Positions 1-6,402 of a stretch of DNA of 64,000 bases are shown one piece after another. The DNA lies in NCBI RefSeq assembly GCF_029144185.1, contig NZ_CP110232.1, forward strand, positions 1,054,001 through 1,118,000, read 5' to 3'. Made by a program: the position numbers and the translations under genes. Numbering within the stretch: position 1 is the first letter of the stretch; every line of letters begins with the position of its first letter. This DNA comes from Vagococcus intermedius (GTDB lineage: Bacteria > Bacillota > Bacilli > Lactobacillales > Vagococcaceae). The notes beneath the pieces were generated by a model. The model saw only the letters and a list, made by a program, of their open reading frames with translations. It was not told the origin of the DNA and ran no database searches.

Positions 1-209
1 CGAATGCTGGCCCCTTCTACCAATTGAATAACGGTGTTGTCTTGTCCTCTAATTGTAATTTTTTTGGTATTTATATTAAATTCTGAACATGAAAATGTTC
101 CGGATGGCAGTACAATGATCCCTTGATTATCAATGGCATTTAGCGCAGTATCTAGTGTTTTATATTTATTATAGAAGCGATTTCCAACGATAATTTTTTT
201 CTTTCGCAT
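1..209 (-). CDS. Right-handed beta-helix / pectate-lyase-like protein, N-terminal part (cut by window edge)
   Basis: Only the first 69 codons are in the window; the rest lies beyond position 1. The ATG at 209 on the minus strand follows AAAGGAG with a 7-base spacer. The visible protein begins with a basic stretch (MRKKK), then shows TLDTALNAIDNQGIIVLPSG and a later ITIRGQDNTVIQL. That pattern of an early alpha helix, a V-L-P-x-G turn and beta rungs is typical of the start of pectate-lyase-3 or phage-tailspike-like beta helices. No signal peptide is visible. Substrate and role cannot be told from this fragment. The family call is an inference from a short stretch. Confidence 0.5.
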   Translation of the reverse strand, partial: MRKKKIIVGNRFYNKYKTLDTALNAIDNQGIIVLPSGTFSCSEFNINTKKITIRGQDNTVIQLVEGASI

Positions 210-364
210 GTCAATTCTCCTTTAATGGTTCTTATTTTTCTTTTATTTATCGATTAACTGTAGTATATCTATTTTTATAATGAACTTTTTTATTATTTTA
301 ACGATAATTTTAAAAAATGGAAAATAGAGAAATTATTATAAATTATCTATAGAACAAACTTACC

Positions 365-391
365 TTGCTTAATTAATAGAAGTTATATAAT
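365..391 (+). promoter_or_regulatory. Possible promoter of the lipoprotein gene
   Basis: TTGCTT at 365-370 and TATAAT at 386-391, spacing 15, which is short. The -10 is a perfect match and lies about 45 bases before the start codon. The rest of 210-434 is AT-rich and shows nothing else. Confidence 0.35.
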
Positions 392-434
392 ATTAATGAT
401 ATAACCAGATCAGAGTAAATAAAGGAGTGACCGT

Positions 435-1160
435 ATGAAGAAATGGATAAGTTTACTATTAGTTAGCCTGTTTGTTATGACAGGTTGTGGCGATAAAACG
501 AAAGAAGAAAAACAATTAATTGAGAAAAGTAATAAGCCAGCTATTGAAGAAAAGAAGGAAATAGATTTAGAATCACTGAGTGATGAAAAAAAAGAAGATG
601 GAAAAGTGAGAAAAGATAACGCAATGTATTACTTGTTAGCTAGTAACATCAATTTTGATTTAGAGAGTGTCAATGTTTATTACGATCAAAAAACTAGCAC
701 GAAGACGGTTCATTATTTGAATTTTGTCCATCCAAGTGGGGAATCTGTTGAAGGTCATGCGGAAGTGTATCAAAAAGGCTCAGAAGTCATGGTTGATGTC
801 TTCGGTCCTTTCGAAGAATCGATTGTCTTAAATGCTAAAAATAAAAAAATAATATCTAGAACAAATGAACCACCGTTACCCAAAGAAAAAACATCTAAAA
901 AAAATAATGATTATGATACTGAAACAGATCCAACAAGTATTATCGAGCAATATACAGCAGATACGCCAGCAACTGGTATACCAAATTCAAATATTGAACA
1001 AGAAAATAACCTGAATACCTCTACGGAAGAATCAACGTCATTAATGCCACCTGTTGAGTCGCAGGTTGAGAATAGTTACTCACCTCAACCTAACCCTAAT
1101 ATGGATGGCAATCTACCAATGGAAGATAATTCTCAATTTAATAATCAGTTAACAGAATAA
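435..1160 (+). CDS. Putative lipoprotein, acidic, unknown function
   Basis: A 241-residue protein with a type II signal peptide: two lysines, a hydrophobic core and the lipobox MTGC, with the lipidated Cys at residue 18. It should be anchored on the outer face of the membrane. After the Cys comes a Lys/Glu-rich linker, then a small compact region (about residues 60-140) with NAMYYLLASNINFDLESVNV and alternating beta-like segments. The tail from about residue 145 is Asn/Ser/Thr/Pro/Glu-rich and probably disordered. The start follows AAAGGAG. The gene stands alone with its own terminator. I do not recognise the family; a surface or envelope role is inferred only from the lipobox. Confidence 0.8.
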   Translation: MKKWISLLLVSLFVMTGCGDKTKEEKQLIEKSNKPAIEEKKEIDLESLSDEKKEDGKVRKDNAMYYLLASNINFDLESVNVYYDQKTSTKTVHYLNFVHPSGESVEGHAEVYQKGSEVMVDVFGPFEESIVLNAKNKKIISRTNEPPLPKEKTSKKNNDYDTETDPTSIIEQYTADTPATGIPNSNIEQENNLNTSTEESTSLMPPVESQVENSYSPQPNPNMDGNLPMEDNSQFNNQLTE

Positions 1161-1190
1161 AAAAAGACCACCTATAAGTGGTCTTTTTTT
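1161..1190 (+). terminator. Rho-independent terminator after the lipoprotein gene
   Basis: Arms AAAAAGACCAC and GTGGTCTTTTT around the loop CTATAA, followed by a T run. It starts directly after the stop codon. Confidence 0.85.
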
Positions 1191-1328
1191 ATTTTCCAAA
1201 TTCTTAAATAAACAGATAAAAAATAAAATTTTTAGTTATTATCTATCGTATACTCATATTATAAAAAGTAATGGTTACAAGTAAGTAACAGTTAACTATA
1301 TAATGTTGGTAAAGGAGATAGTAGTGAA

Positions 1329-4300
1329 ATGGATATTTTAGAATTAAATAATTTTGTTGAAGGTACCTGGCATAATGGACGTCCCAAAGAAAAGGTATTA
1401 GTTGATCATTTTGCAATTGACTATGATAAAATTCGTACAGACAAGAAGACTTTATTCTTTGCAATGGATAAAGAGACCTGGTTGAGAGGGACTAAAAACA
1501 CAGGTGTTTATGCTAAATGGTAGGATACTCATGAAACTTTAAAAAAATATGAAAATGATTTAGCTGCAGTGGTTGTTCAACATAAGATCCCTGATCTAAA
1601 AACTAATTTACCACAATTAATAGTTGAAGATCCATACAAATTGATGCACGACCTTTTCGTAAATAATGCAAGTAAATCAAAAGCTAAACGTGTAGCTATT
1701 AGCGGAACAGTGGGGAAATCAACGACAACTAAATTAATTGCTGATGCTTTGGAACAAAATAATAGTGTGACTCGAACGGCAGGTAATCATAATTCTAGAA
1801 CAGGAGTGAAACTCACTGTTTTAAATGAAGTTGAAGAAGCTAAGTTTAGTGTAGTAGAAGTTGCTATGAATGCGCTGAACTATGGACCAGTTGATGCAGG
1901 GGTTATGGAGGATGTAGCTGTTGATTTAGGGGTTATTACAGAAATTAGTTTCGGTCAAGGTGGATTAGATGCCAATCGAACAATTGATTTGAAGACACGC
2001 ATCGCCTATGCACTTAAAAACGAAGGAAATATGTTACTTTGTCGGGATATTACTGATTTTGATTACTTATTGAAAACTACTCAAACATACACGTCAAACA
2101 TTTATACTTATGGATTCCATGAAGAAGCTGATTTTCAGATTAAAGAAGTTTACATGAACGAATTAGAGTCACGTTATAAAATTGAAGATAAAATTAACCA
2201 GGTAAACTATTTAATTGATGTTGCCTTATTGGATAGAGGGAATTTATCTAATTTGACAGCGAGTATCGCGGCATTAAGTTTATTAGAAGAAACTATCACT
2301 CCAGAATTAATCGATTTTTTAGCTCAAGATGTGGAGGCCTCTCAAACCTTTCAACTATCTAAAACGGAAGCTGGGAAACATCAGGTCTCAATTATTGATG
2401 ATACAAAGAACGCTCAGTATCTGTCGATGAAAAACTTTTTAAATTTTGCTGCTGCACATAAATGTAATAAAGGGACGAAAAAAATAGTTGCTTTAGGTAG
2501 AATTATCGGACTAAGAGGACTTTCAGAAGAGGGACATAAAAAATTATTACCTGAAATTATCAATGATAATTTTACGAAAGTATATACTTACGGCCCTGAA
2601 ATTGATGTTTTAGGTACAGAGATTCCAAAAAAACTATTTGGTGGGCATTTTAATACTTTTAAAGATATGACTGAAGCGATTGCTAAAGAAATTGATTCTG
2701 CAACAATTATTTATGTCAAAGGGTCTCGTCGGGATAGCGATATCCACTTAATGACGCCTTTTCTTATAAAGAATTTAGATTATTATAAATCAGGGTTAGG
2801 TGAATTTACTTATACGTCTACAACAGAAGTCACAGAAAATAAACACTTTTCAACTTATGGCATGGCAAATCTAGTCTTGTATTATGATGTGTTAAGAAAA
2901 ATTGCTAGTAAAAAACTTAAGATTGATACGATGATTGACGTAACAAAAGATTTTTCTAAGCAAACAAGCGCCGATAAAGTTGGACTGACCAAAGGGCAAC
3001 AACTGTCATTATATGACTTGTTACGATTGGCTACAGCTAAAAATGCGCCAGATGCGATCATTACACTAGCCGAGCATGTCTATGGTTCTAATAAGAAAGC
3101 CAGTGCGACCTTAAGTAAAGTGGCTTCAGAGTTAGGTTTAAATGACTTAGCAGTTAAAAATATCTCAGGGCGTCGCTGTAAATTTGCTCAACGAGTGTAT
3201 TTAACTGACTTGGCTATTATGGGGGAAGCTTTTGGAACAATCCCGTATCATTATTTATCTTTAATAAATACAAGTAGTGTTTATTACAAAGGGGCAGTCA
3301 GGGATGGAAATAATCAGGTTTCTAAGTTTGGTAAAACATTAGCCGTCATGTATTGGGGGCAAGATAATACAAATGGATTAGTGTTAACTAATAAAAATAA
3401 CAAAATTTCTTATGTTGGTTTTATTAATAATGACCGTGCTCACTATGCGGATGCTTTTGTTGATGATTATATCACGACCTATTCTTTTAAAAAGAAACCC
3501 CATACTAAGGATAAATCAGTCAAATTAAATCAACCTATTATTAATATTTTGGGAGATACTTATTTCGGAGAGTATTACACTCGAGCGAGAAGTCGTCGCG
3601 GTATTCCAGATGGCTTAACGGAACATGGTTATAGCTATTCTTTTGAAAAAGTAGCTCGTGAAATGCCACAGGAAGAGTTTAATATTATTAATTTTGAAGC
3701 AGTATTTGCTGATCCTACTAAAGGTAATTTAAAAGGAATCAAAGAGTTTATTTTGGATGCAGATGCTGATCCAACTTTGGCAGAATTAAAAAACCGTCAC
3801 GTTGATATGGTATCTTTAGCAACTAATCACGCCATGGATTTTGGAGCTGATGCCTTAGATGAAACCTTAGATTTATTCAATAAAGAAAAGATTTTAACCG
3901 TTGGGGCAGGCAAAACTAATGAAGAGGCAACAGATTATGTTGAATTAACTCATAAAAAACAAAAGATTGCCATTTTTAATGGTTATTGGTACAGAAGACC
4001 AGCCTATGCTATGTATGATTTTTATGCTAAAAGTACTAAATCGGGAGTAGCTTGTTTAACAGGTCGTCTGGTTGATAAAATTAAAGCTTATCGCCAAAAG
4101 AATCCCCATGCCAAAATTGTAACAATCGCTCATTGGGGTGTCGATTTCAAACAAATTGACACTAATCAGCGTACGGCTGCGGAGACCCTTGTAAATGCGG
4201 GTGTTGATTTGATTGTCGGACATGGTCCACACACAATTCAACCGATGGAAATGATAAACCAAACACCAGTTCTTTATAGTATCGGAAATGGTATTTTTAA

Positions 4301-4535
4301 TAGCAATGGCGAATATGCTAAGCATAAAGCTCTTCCATTTGGTTACTTAGTCAAATGGCACTTGGAAGATGAGGCACTATACATTTTGCCAATTCAAACA
4401 AATAATAAAAAAACATTTTGGCAACCAGATTTTGTAACCGAAGCAGAATTTAAAGATATCGTGGCAGTCAATCCTAAGATAAAATTTGAAGAAATGCTGT
4501 ATCATAATAAACACGCTTTAAAAATTAAATTGTAA
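1329..4535 (+). pseudogene. MurF-like ligase / S11-like / CapA fusion gene interrupted by an in-frame TAG
   Basis: One reading frame runs from ATG 1329 (after AAAGGAG) to TAA 4535, broken only by TAG at 1521-1523 (codon 65). Reconstructed length is about 1,068 positions. Residues 1-64 resemble the N-terminal substrate domain of MurE/MurF ligases (DHFAIDYDKIR, TLFFAMDKETW). The frame continues without shift after the stop with matching sequence (DTHETLKKYENDLAAVVVQ), as expected from a single base change such as AAG to TAG. Residues about 123-135 carry the Mur ATP-binding loop GTVGKSTTTK. A region near 490-720 resembles S11 D,D-carboxypeptidases without clear catalytic motifs. About 735-1035 is a CapA/PgsA metallophosphatase-like domain. 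It could be a fresh null allele, a sequencing error, or a gene read through or restarted downstream. Confidence 0.75.
1569..4535 (+). CDS. Mur ligase / CapA-family fusion protein, open portion after the TAG
   Basis: The uninterrupted 988-codon remainder of the broken gene; GTG 1569 is the first in-frame start after the stop, with no good ribosome binding site. It keeps the ATP loop (GTVGKSTTTK, residues 46-55), a MurF-like central and C-terminal domain (SIIDDTKNAQYLSM and ALGRIIGLRGLSEEGHKKL, like the MurF VLGDM-ELG-HxxV region), a degenerate S11-like domain, and CapA motifs ILGDTYFGE, NFEAVF, SLATNHAMDFG, AHWGVDF and VGHGPHTIQP, ending with YSIGNGIFN. CapA/PgsA and Mur-type PgsB act together in poly-gamma-glutamate synthesis, so a role in making or attaching an amide-linked polymer is plausible but unproven. 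No signal peptide or membrane segment is visible, unlike typical PgsA. The Mur part lacks most of its N-terminal domain here. Confidence 0.65.
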   Translation: MVVQHKIPDLKTNLPQLIVEDPYKLMHDLFVNNASKSKAKRVAISGTVGKSTTTKLIADALEQNNSVTRTAGNHNSRTGVKLTVLNEVEEAKFSVVEVAMNALNYGPVDAGVMEDVAVDLGVITEISFGQGGLDANRTIDLKTRIAYALKNEGNMLLCRDITDFDYLLKTTQTYTSNIYTYGFHEEADFQIKEVYMNELESRYKIEDKINQVNYLIDVALLDRGNLSNLTASIAALSLLEETITPELIDFLAQDVEASQTFQLSKTEAGKHQVSIIDDTKNAQYLSMKNFLNFAAAHKCNKGTKKIVALGRIIGLRGLSEEGHKKLLPEIINDNFTKVYTYGPEIDVLGTEIPKKLFGGHFNTFKDMTEAIAKEIDSATIIYVKGSRRDSDIHLMTPFLIKNLDYYKSGLGEFTYTSTTEVTENKHFSTYGMANLVLYYDVLRKIASKKLKIDTMIDVTKDFSKQTSADKVGLTKGQQLSLYDLLRLATAKNAPDAIITLAEHVYGSNKKASATLSKVASELGLNDLAVKNISGRRCKFAQRVYLTDLAIMGEAFGTIPYHYLSLINTSSVYYKGAVRDGNNQVSKFGKTLAVMYWGQDNTNGLVLTNKNNKISYVGFINNDRAHYADAFVDDYITTYSFKKKPHTKDKSVKLNQPIINILGDTYFGEYYTRARSRRGIPDGLTEHGYSYSFEKVAREMPQEEFNIINFEAVFADPTKGNLKGIKEFILDADADPTLAELKNRHVDMVSLATNHAMDFGADALDETLDLFNKEKILTVGAGKTNEEATDYVELTHKKQKIAIFNGYWYRRPAYAMYDFYAKSTKSGVACLTGRLVDKIKAYRQKNPHAKIVTIAHWGVDFKQIDTNQRTAAETLVNAGVDLIVGHGPHTIQPMEMINQTPVLYSIGNGIFNSNGEYAKHKALPFGYLVKWHLEDEALYILPIQTNNKKTFWQPDFVTEAEFKDIVAVNPKIKFEEMLYHNKHALKIKL

Positions 4536-4541
4536 ACATAT

Positions 4542-4570
4542 AAAAGCTATCTCTACGGGATAGCTTTTTA
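4542..4570 (+). terminator. Rho-independent terminator after the Mur/CapA gene
   Basis: Arms AAAAGCTATC and GATAGCTTTT around TCTACGG, a few bases after the stop codon. Confidence 0.8.
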
Positions 4571-4634
4571 TTTGGTTAAAAGTAGCACGTAAGGTAAGAT
4601 AAAGGCGTAAGAATAAAACTAAGGAGGGACAGAT

Positions 4635-4976
4635 ATGACAGATTATAACGATCAGTATCAAGAGTTAAGCGATAACTATAAGTTGCTAACCGAATCATCA
4701 TCAGAAGTTATGACTAAGTTTTATGAATTGAAAAAGCAGACAATTAAAGAGGGTGCTTTAGATATAAAAAGTAAAGAGCTAATCGCATTAGGGATAGCAA
4801 TCGCACTTAGGTGTGAAGGATGTATCTTATCTCACGTTAAAGCTTGTATTAATTTGGGAGCGACACTAGAGGAAATATCAGAAACTATCGAAGTAGCTAT
4901 TTTAATGGGCGGTGGACCGTCGACCGTTTATGGTGGAAAAGCATTGGCTCTAGCTGTTTCATTGTTTAAAAAATAA
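4635..4976 (+). CDS. Carboxymuconolactone decarboxylase / AhpD-like protein
   Basis: A 113-residue, all-helical small protein. Cys60-Glu-Gly-Cys63 followed by His67 (CEGCILSH) is the redox motif of AhpD-type members of the CMD family, preceded by the conserved LIALGIAIAL helix and followed by GATLEEISETIEVAILMGGG. AhpD proteins are thiol-disulfide oxidoreductases with peroxidase-linked activity, so antioxidant or thiol chemistry in the cytoplasm is the likely role; the partner is unknown. Length is normal for the family. The start follows AAGGAGGG with a good spacer. The gene is alone between two terminators, and no peroxiredoxin gene is near it. Confidence 0.85.
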   Translation: MTDYNDQYQELSDNYKLLTESSSEVMTKFYELKKQTIKEGALDIKSKELIALGIAIALRCEGCILSHVKACINLGATLEEISETIEVAILMGGGPSTVYGGKALALAVSLFKK

Positions 4977-5017
4977 AGTTAAAGGTGGCTACTAAATTAG
5001 TAGCCACCTTTAACTTT
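4975..5017 (+). terminator. Strong terminator after the AhpD-like gene
   Basis: Perfect 19-bp arms, AAAGTTAAAGGTGGCTACT and its complement, around AAATT. The left arm begins within the TAA stop codon. Confidence 0.8.
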
Positions 5018-5131
5018 ATTAAATAAGCTTTAAGAATTCTTGAATGACTAAGTGAAAAATAGAGAACTATTGCTTTCAATCTAAATTTTAAGGATAATAA
5101 AATTAAACAAAGCAAAGATGGAAGTGATGAA

Positions 5132-5731
5132 ATGTCTCAGCATAATTTTTTGAATAAATTAATAAAAGTTTTTTTACTTGTAAGTATGATCGGGAGTCTT
5201 GGTTTCTTAATGATTAGCGGAATTACTACGGCTATATCTCATTTAACAACATTCCAAATTGCTAAAACAGAACCGTATAAAACAGAGTTTATTGATGAAA
5301 TATCCGTTCCTGCTAAAAAATATGGTATGGAATTTCAAATGTTTCCTAGTATAATTATTGCGCAAGCTATTTTGGAGTCGGATTGGGGGAGAAGTCAGCT
5401 ATCAAGAGAATCGAATAATTTATTTGGAATTAAAGCATCAGAGGATGATCAACATGTTGTCCTACCTACCCAGGAATTTCAAGATGGTAAGATGCAAACG
5501 GAAGAAGCCGCATTTAAAATTTATGATTCTTTGGATGACTCAATCTTAGATCACAGTTATTTCTTAACAGGACAAACCTATCAGGCCGCTATCGCAGCTA
5601 AAGATTATCAAGCTGCTGCCAAAGCTATTCAAAATGGGGGCTATGCAACAGATCCTGATTACAGTGATAAGTTAATTTCGATTATCAAAGAATACAAACT
5701 AGATGTTTATGATACGACTCATTCACCTTAA
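5132..5731 (+). CDS. N-acetylglucosaminidase domain protein (GH73 family)
   Basis: A 199-residue protein with one N-terminal hydrophobic segment (about residues 11-37) serving as signal or anchor, followed by a GH73/LytG-type domain. Hallmarks are SIIIAQAILESDWGRS, with the likely catalytic Glu82, NNLFGIKA, FKIYDSLDDSILDHSYFL, AAKAIQNGGYATDPDY and the final DKLISIIKEYKL. GH73 enzymes cleave the GlcNAc-MurNAc bond of peptidoglycan during growth and cell separation. There is no LysM, SH3 or other wall-binding module, so membrane tethering is the probable targeting device. Start ATG 5132 follows GGAAGTG. The gene appears monocistronic, and no clear terminator follows it. Confidence 0.88.
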   Translation: MSQHNFLNKLIKVFLLVSMIGSLGFLMISGITTAISHLTTFQIAKTEPYKTEFIDEISVPAKKYGMEFQMFPSIIIAQAILESDWGRSQLSRESNNLFGIKASEDDQHVVLPTQEFQDGKMQTEEAAFKIYDSLDDSILDHSYFLTGQTYQAAIAAKDYQAAAKAIQNGGYATDPDYSDKLISIIKEYKLDVYDTTHSP

Positions 5732-5771
5732 TAAAAATAGTTGGTATAACATAATAAATCCTTGTTTTTCT

Positions 5772-5799
5772 TTGCACAATCAACTTCTTTTGTTAAAAT
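5772..5799 (+). promoter_or_regulatory. Promoter of the 130-residue hypothetical gene
   Basis: TTGCAC at 5772-5777 and TAAAAT at 5794-5799, spacing 16, about 30 bases before the start codon. Confidence 0.5.
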
Positions 5800-5831
5800 A
5801 AAGAATGGATTGAAAAAAGGAGATTTTAGAT

Positions 5832-6224
5832 ATGGAAGAAGTAGTATTAAGTAGCACAGTAGACTTAACAAATGGTGGATGTAATGCTTGTGGCACGGTC
5901 AAGAGTACTAGTTACCAACTTGAAATAGGTGAGAGTACTATGACATTGGACGGGTTGACAGTTTCCTCCGTTGTAATGAGTTTAGCTTTATATAGTGGGT
6001 TTAAACAAGAATTTAAAGTTAATATGATGGATGAATTTACAGAGTTTAGAAAAAAGGAAAAATTAATTGTTTTAACCGAAGAATACGATAAGTTAATTTA
6101 TAAATCCCAAGACTTGACTATTCAAACACCTGATCATATTCAAGATTACAAACTCTTATTCGAAACAGCGAATAAAATTTTGATAGAACTATTCCAAATC
6201 GAAAAGTTAAAATTTATTTATTAA
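5832..6224 (+). CDS. Hypothetical protein with a CNAC motif
   Basis: A 130-residue cytoplasmic protein I do not recognise. It starts at ATG 5832 behind AAAAAAGGAG and has its own promoter and terminator, so it is probably expressed. The N-terminal third is beta-like and contains GGCNACG, a CxxC pair at residues 17-20, followed by TLDGLTVSSVVMSLALYSGF. The rest is charged and probably helical, with no membrane segment. The CxxC could bind a metal or form a disulfide, but with only two cysteines nothing firmer can be said. It lies between two cell-surface genes and shares no transcript with them. Confidence 0.7.
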   Translation: MEEVVLSSTVDLTNGGCNACGTVKSTSYQLEIGESTMTLDGLTVSSVVMSLALYSGFKQEFKVNMMDEFTEFRKKEKLIVLTEEYDKLIYKSQDLTIQTPDHIQDYKLLFETANKILIELFQIEKLKFIY

Positions 6225-6250
6225 AAAGTAGCTATTACGCTACTTTTTTT
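6225..6250 (+). terminator. Rho-independent terminator after the CNAC protein gene
   Basis: Arms AAAGTAGC and GCTACTTT around TATTAC, with a T run to 6250, starting just after the stop codon. Confidence 0.85.
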
Positions 6251-6307
6251 ATTTGTTAACAATATCTTTAATCCGAACATTAAAGAGTTAAAACGTTTCA
6301 ATAAAAA

Positions 6308-6323
6308 ATGTTTGCGCTTTCTT
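6308..6323 (+). promoter_or_regulatory. Candidate cre (CcpA) site upstream of the 5'-nucleotidase gene
   Basis: Read on the minus strand, AAGAAAGCGCAAACAT matches the catabolite-responsive element consensus WTGNAANCGNWNNCW with one mismatch, at the T of TG. It lies 10 bases upstream of the -35 box, a position more typical of activation than of roadblock repression. The match is seen; the regulation is inferred. Confidence 0.4.
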
Positions 6324-6333
6324 TCTAAAGGTA

Positions 6334-6362
6334 TTGAATACTTTTACTCCGAATGTTAATAT
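6334..6362 (+). promoter_or_regulatory. Promoter of the 5'-nucleotidase gene
   Basis: TTGAAT at 6334-6339 and TAATAT at 6357-6362 with the ideal 17-base spacing, about 40 bases before the start codon. Confidence 0.55.
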
Positions 6363-6402
6363 TATGTTGTTGTAAATAATGACTAAAAGGGGATTTGTTT
6401 GA

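Noticed and set aside
1243-1464. 73-codon minus-strand open frame
   Set aside because: It overlaps the N-terminal part of the Mur/CapA gene and has no ribosome binding site or protein-like features.
1521-1523. TAG decoded as pyrrolysine or as programmed readthrough
   Set aside because: No pyrrolysine system is expected in this lineage, the next base context (TAG-G) is not a known readthrough signal, and a point mutation is simpler.
4056-4325. 89-codon minus-strand open frame
   Set aside because: It is antisense to the CapA domain and has no independent support.
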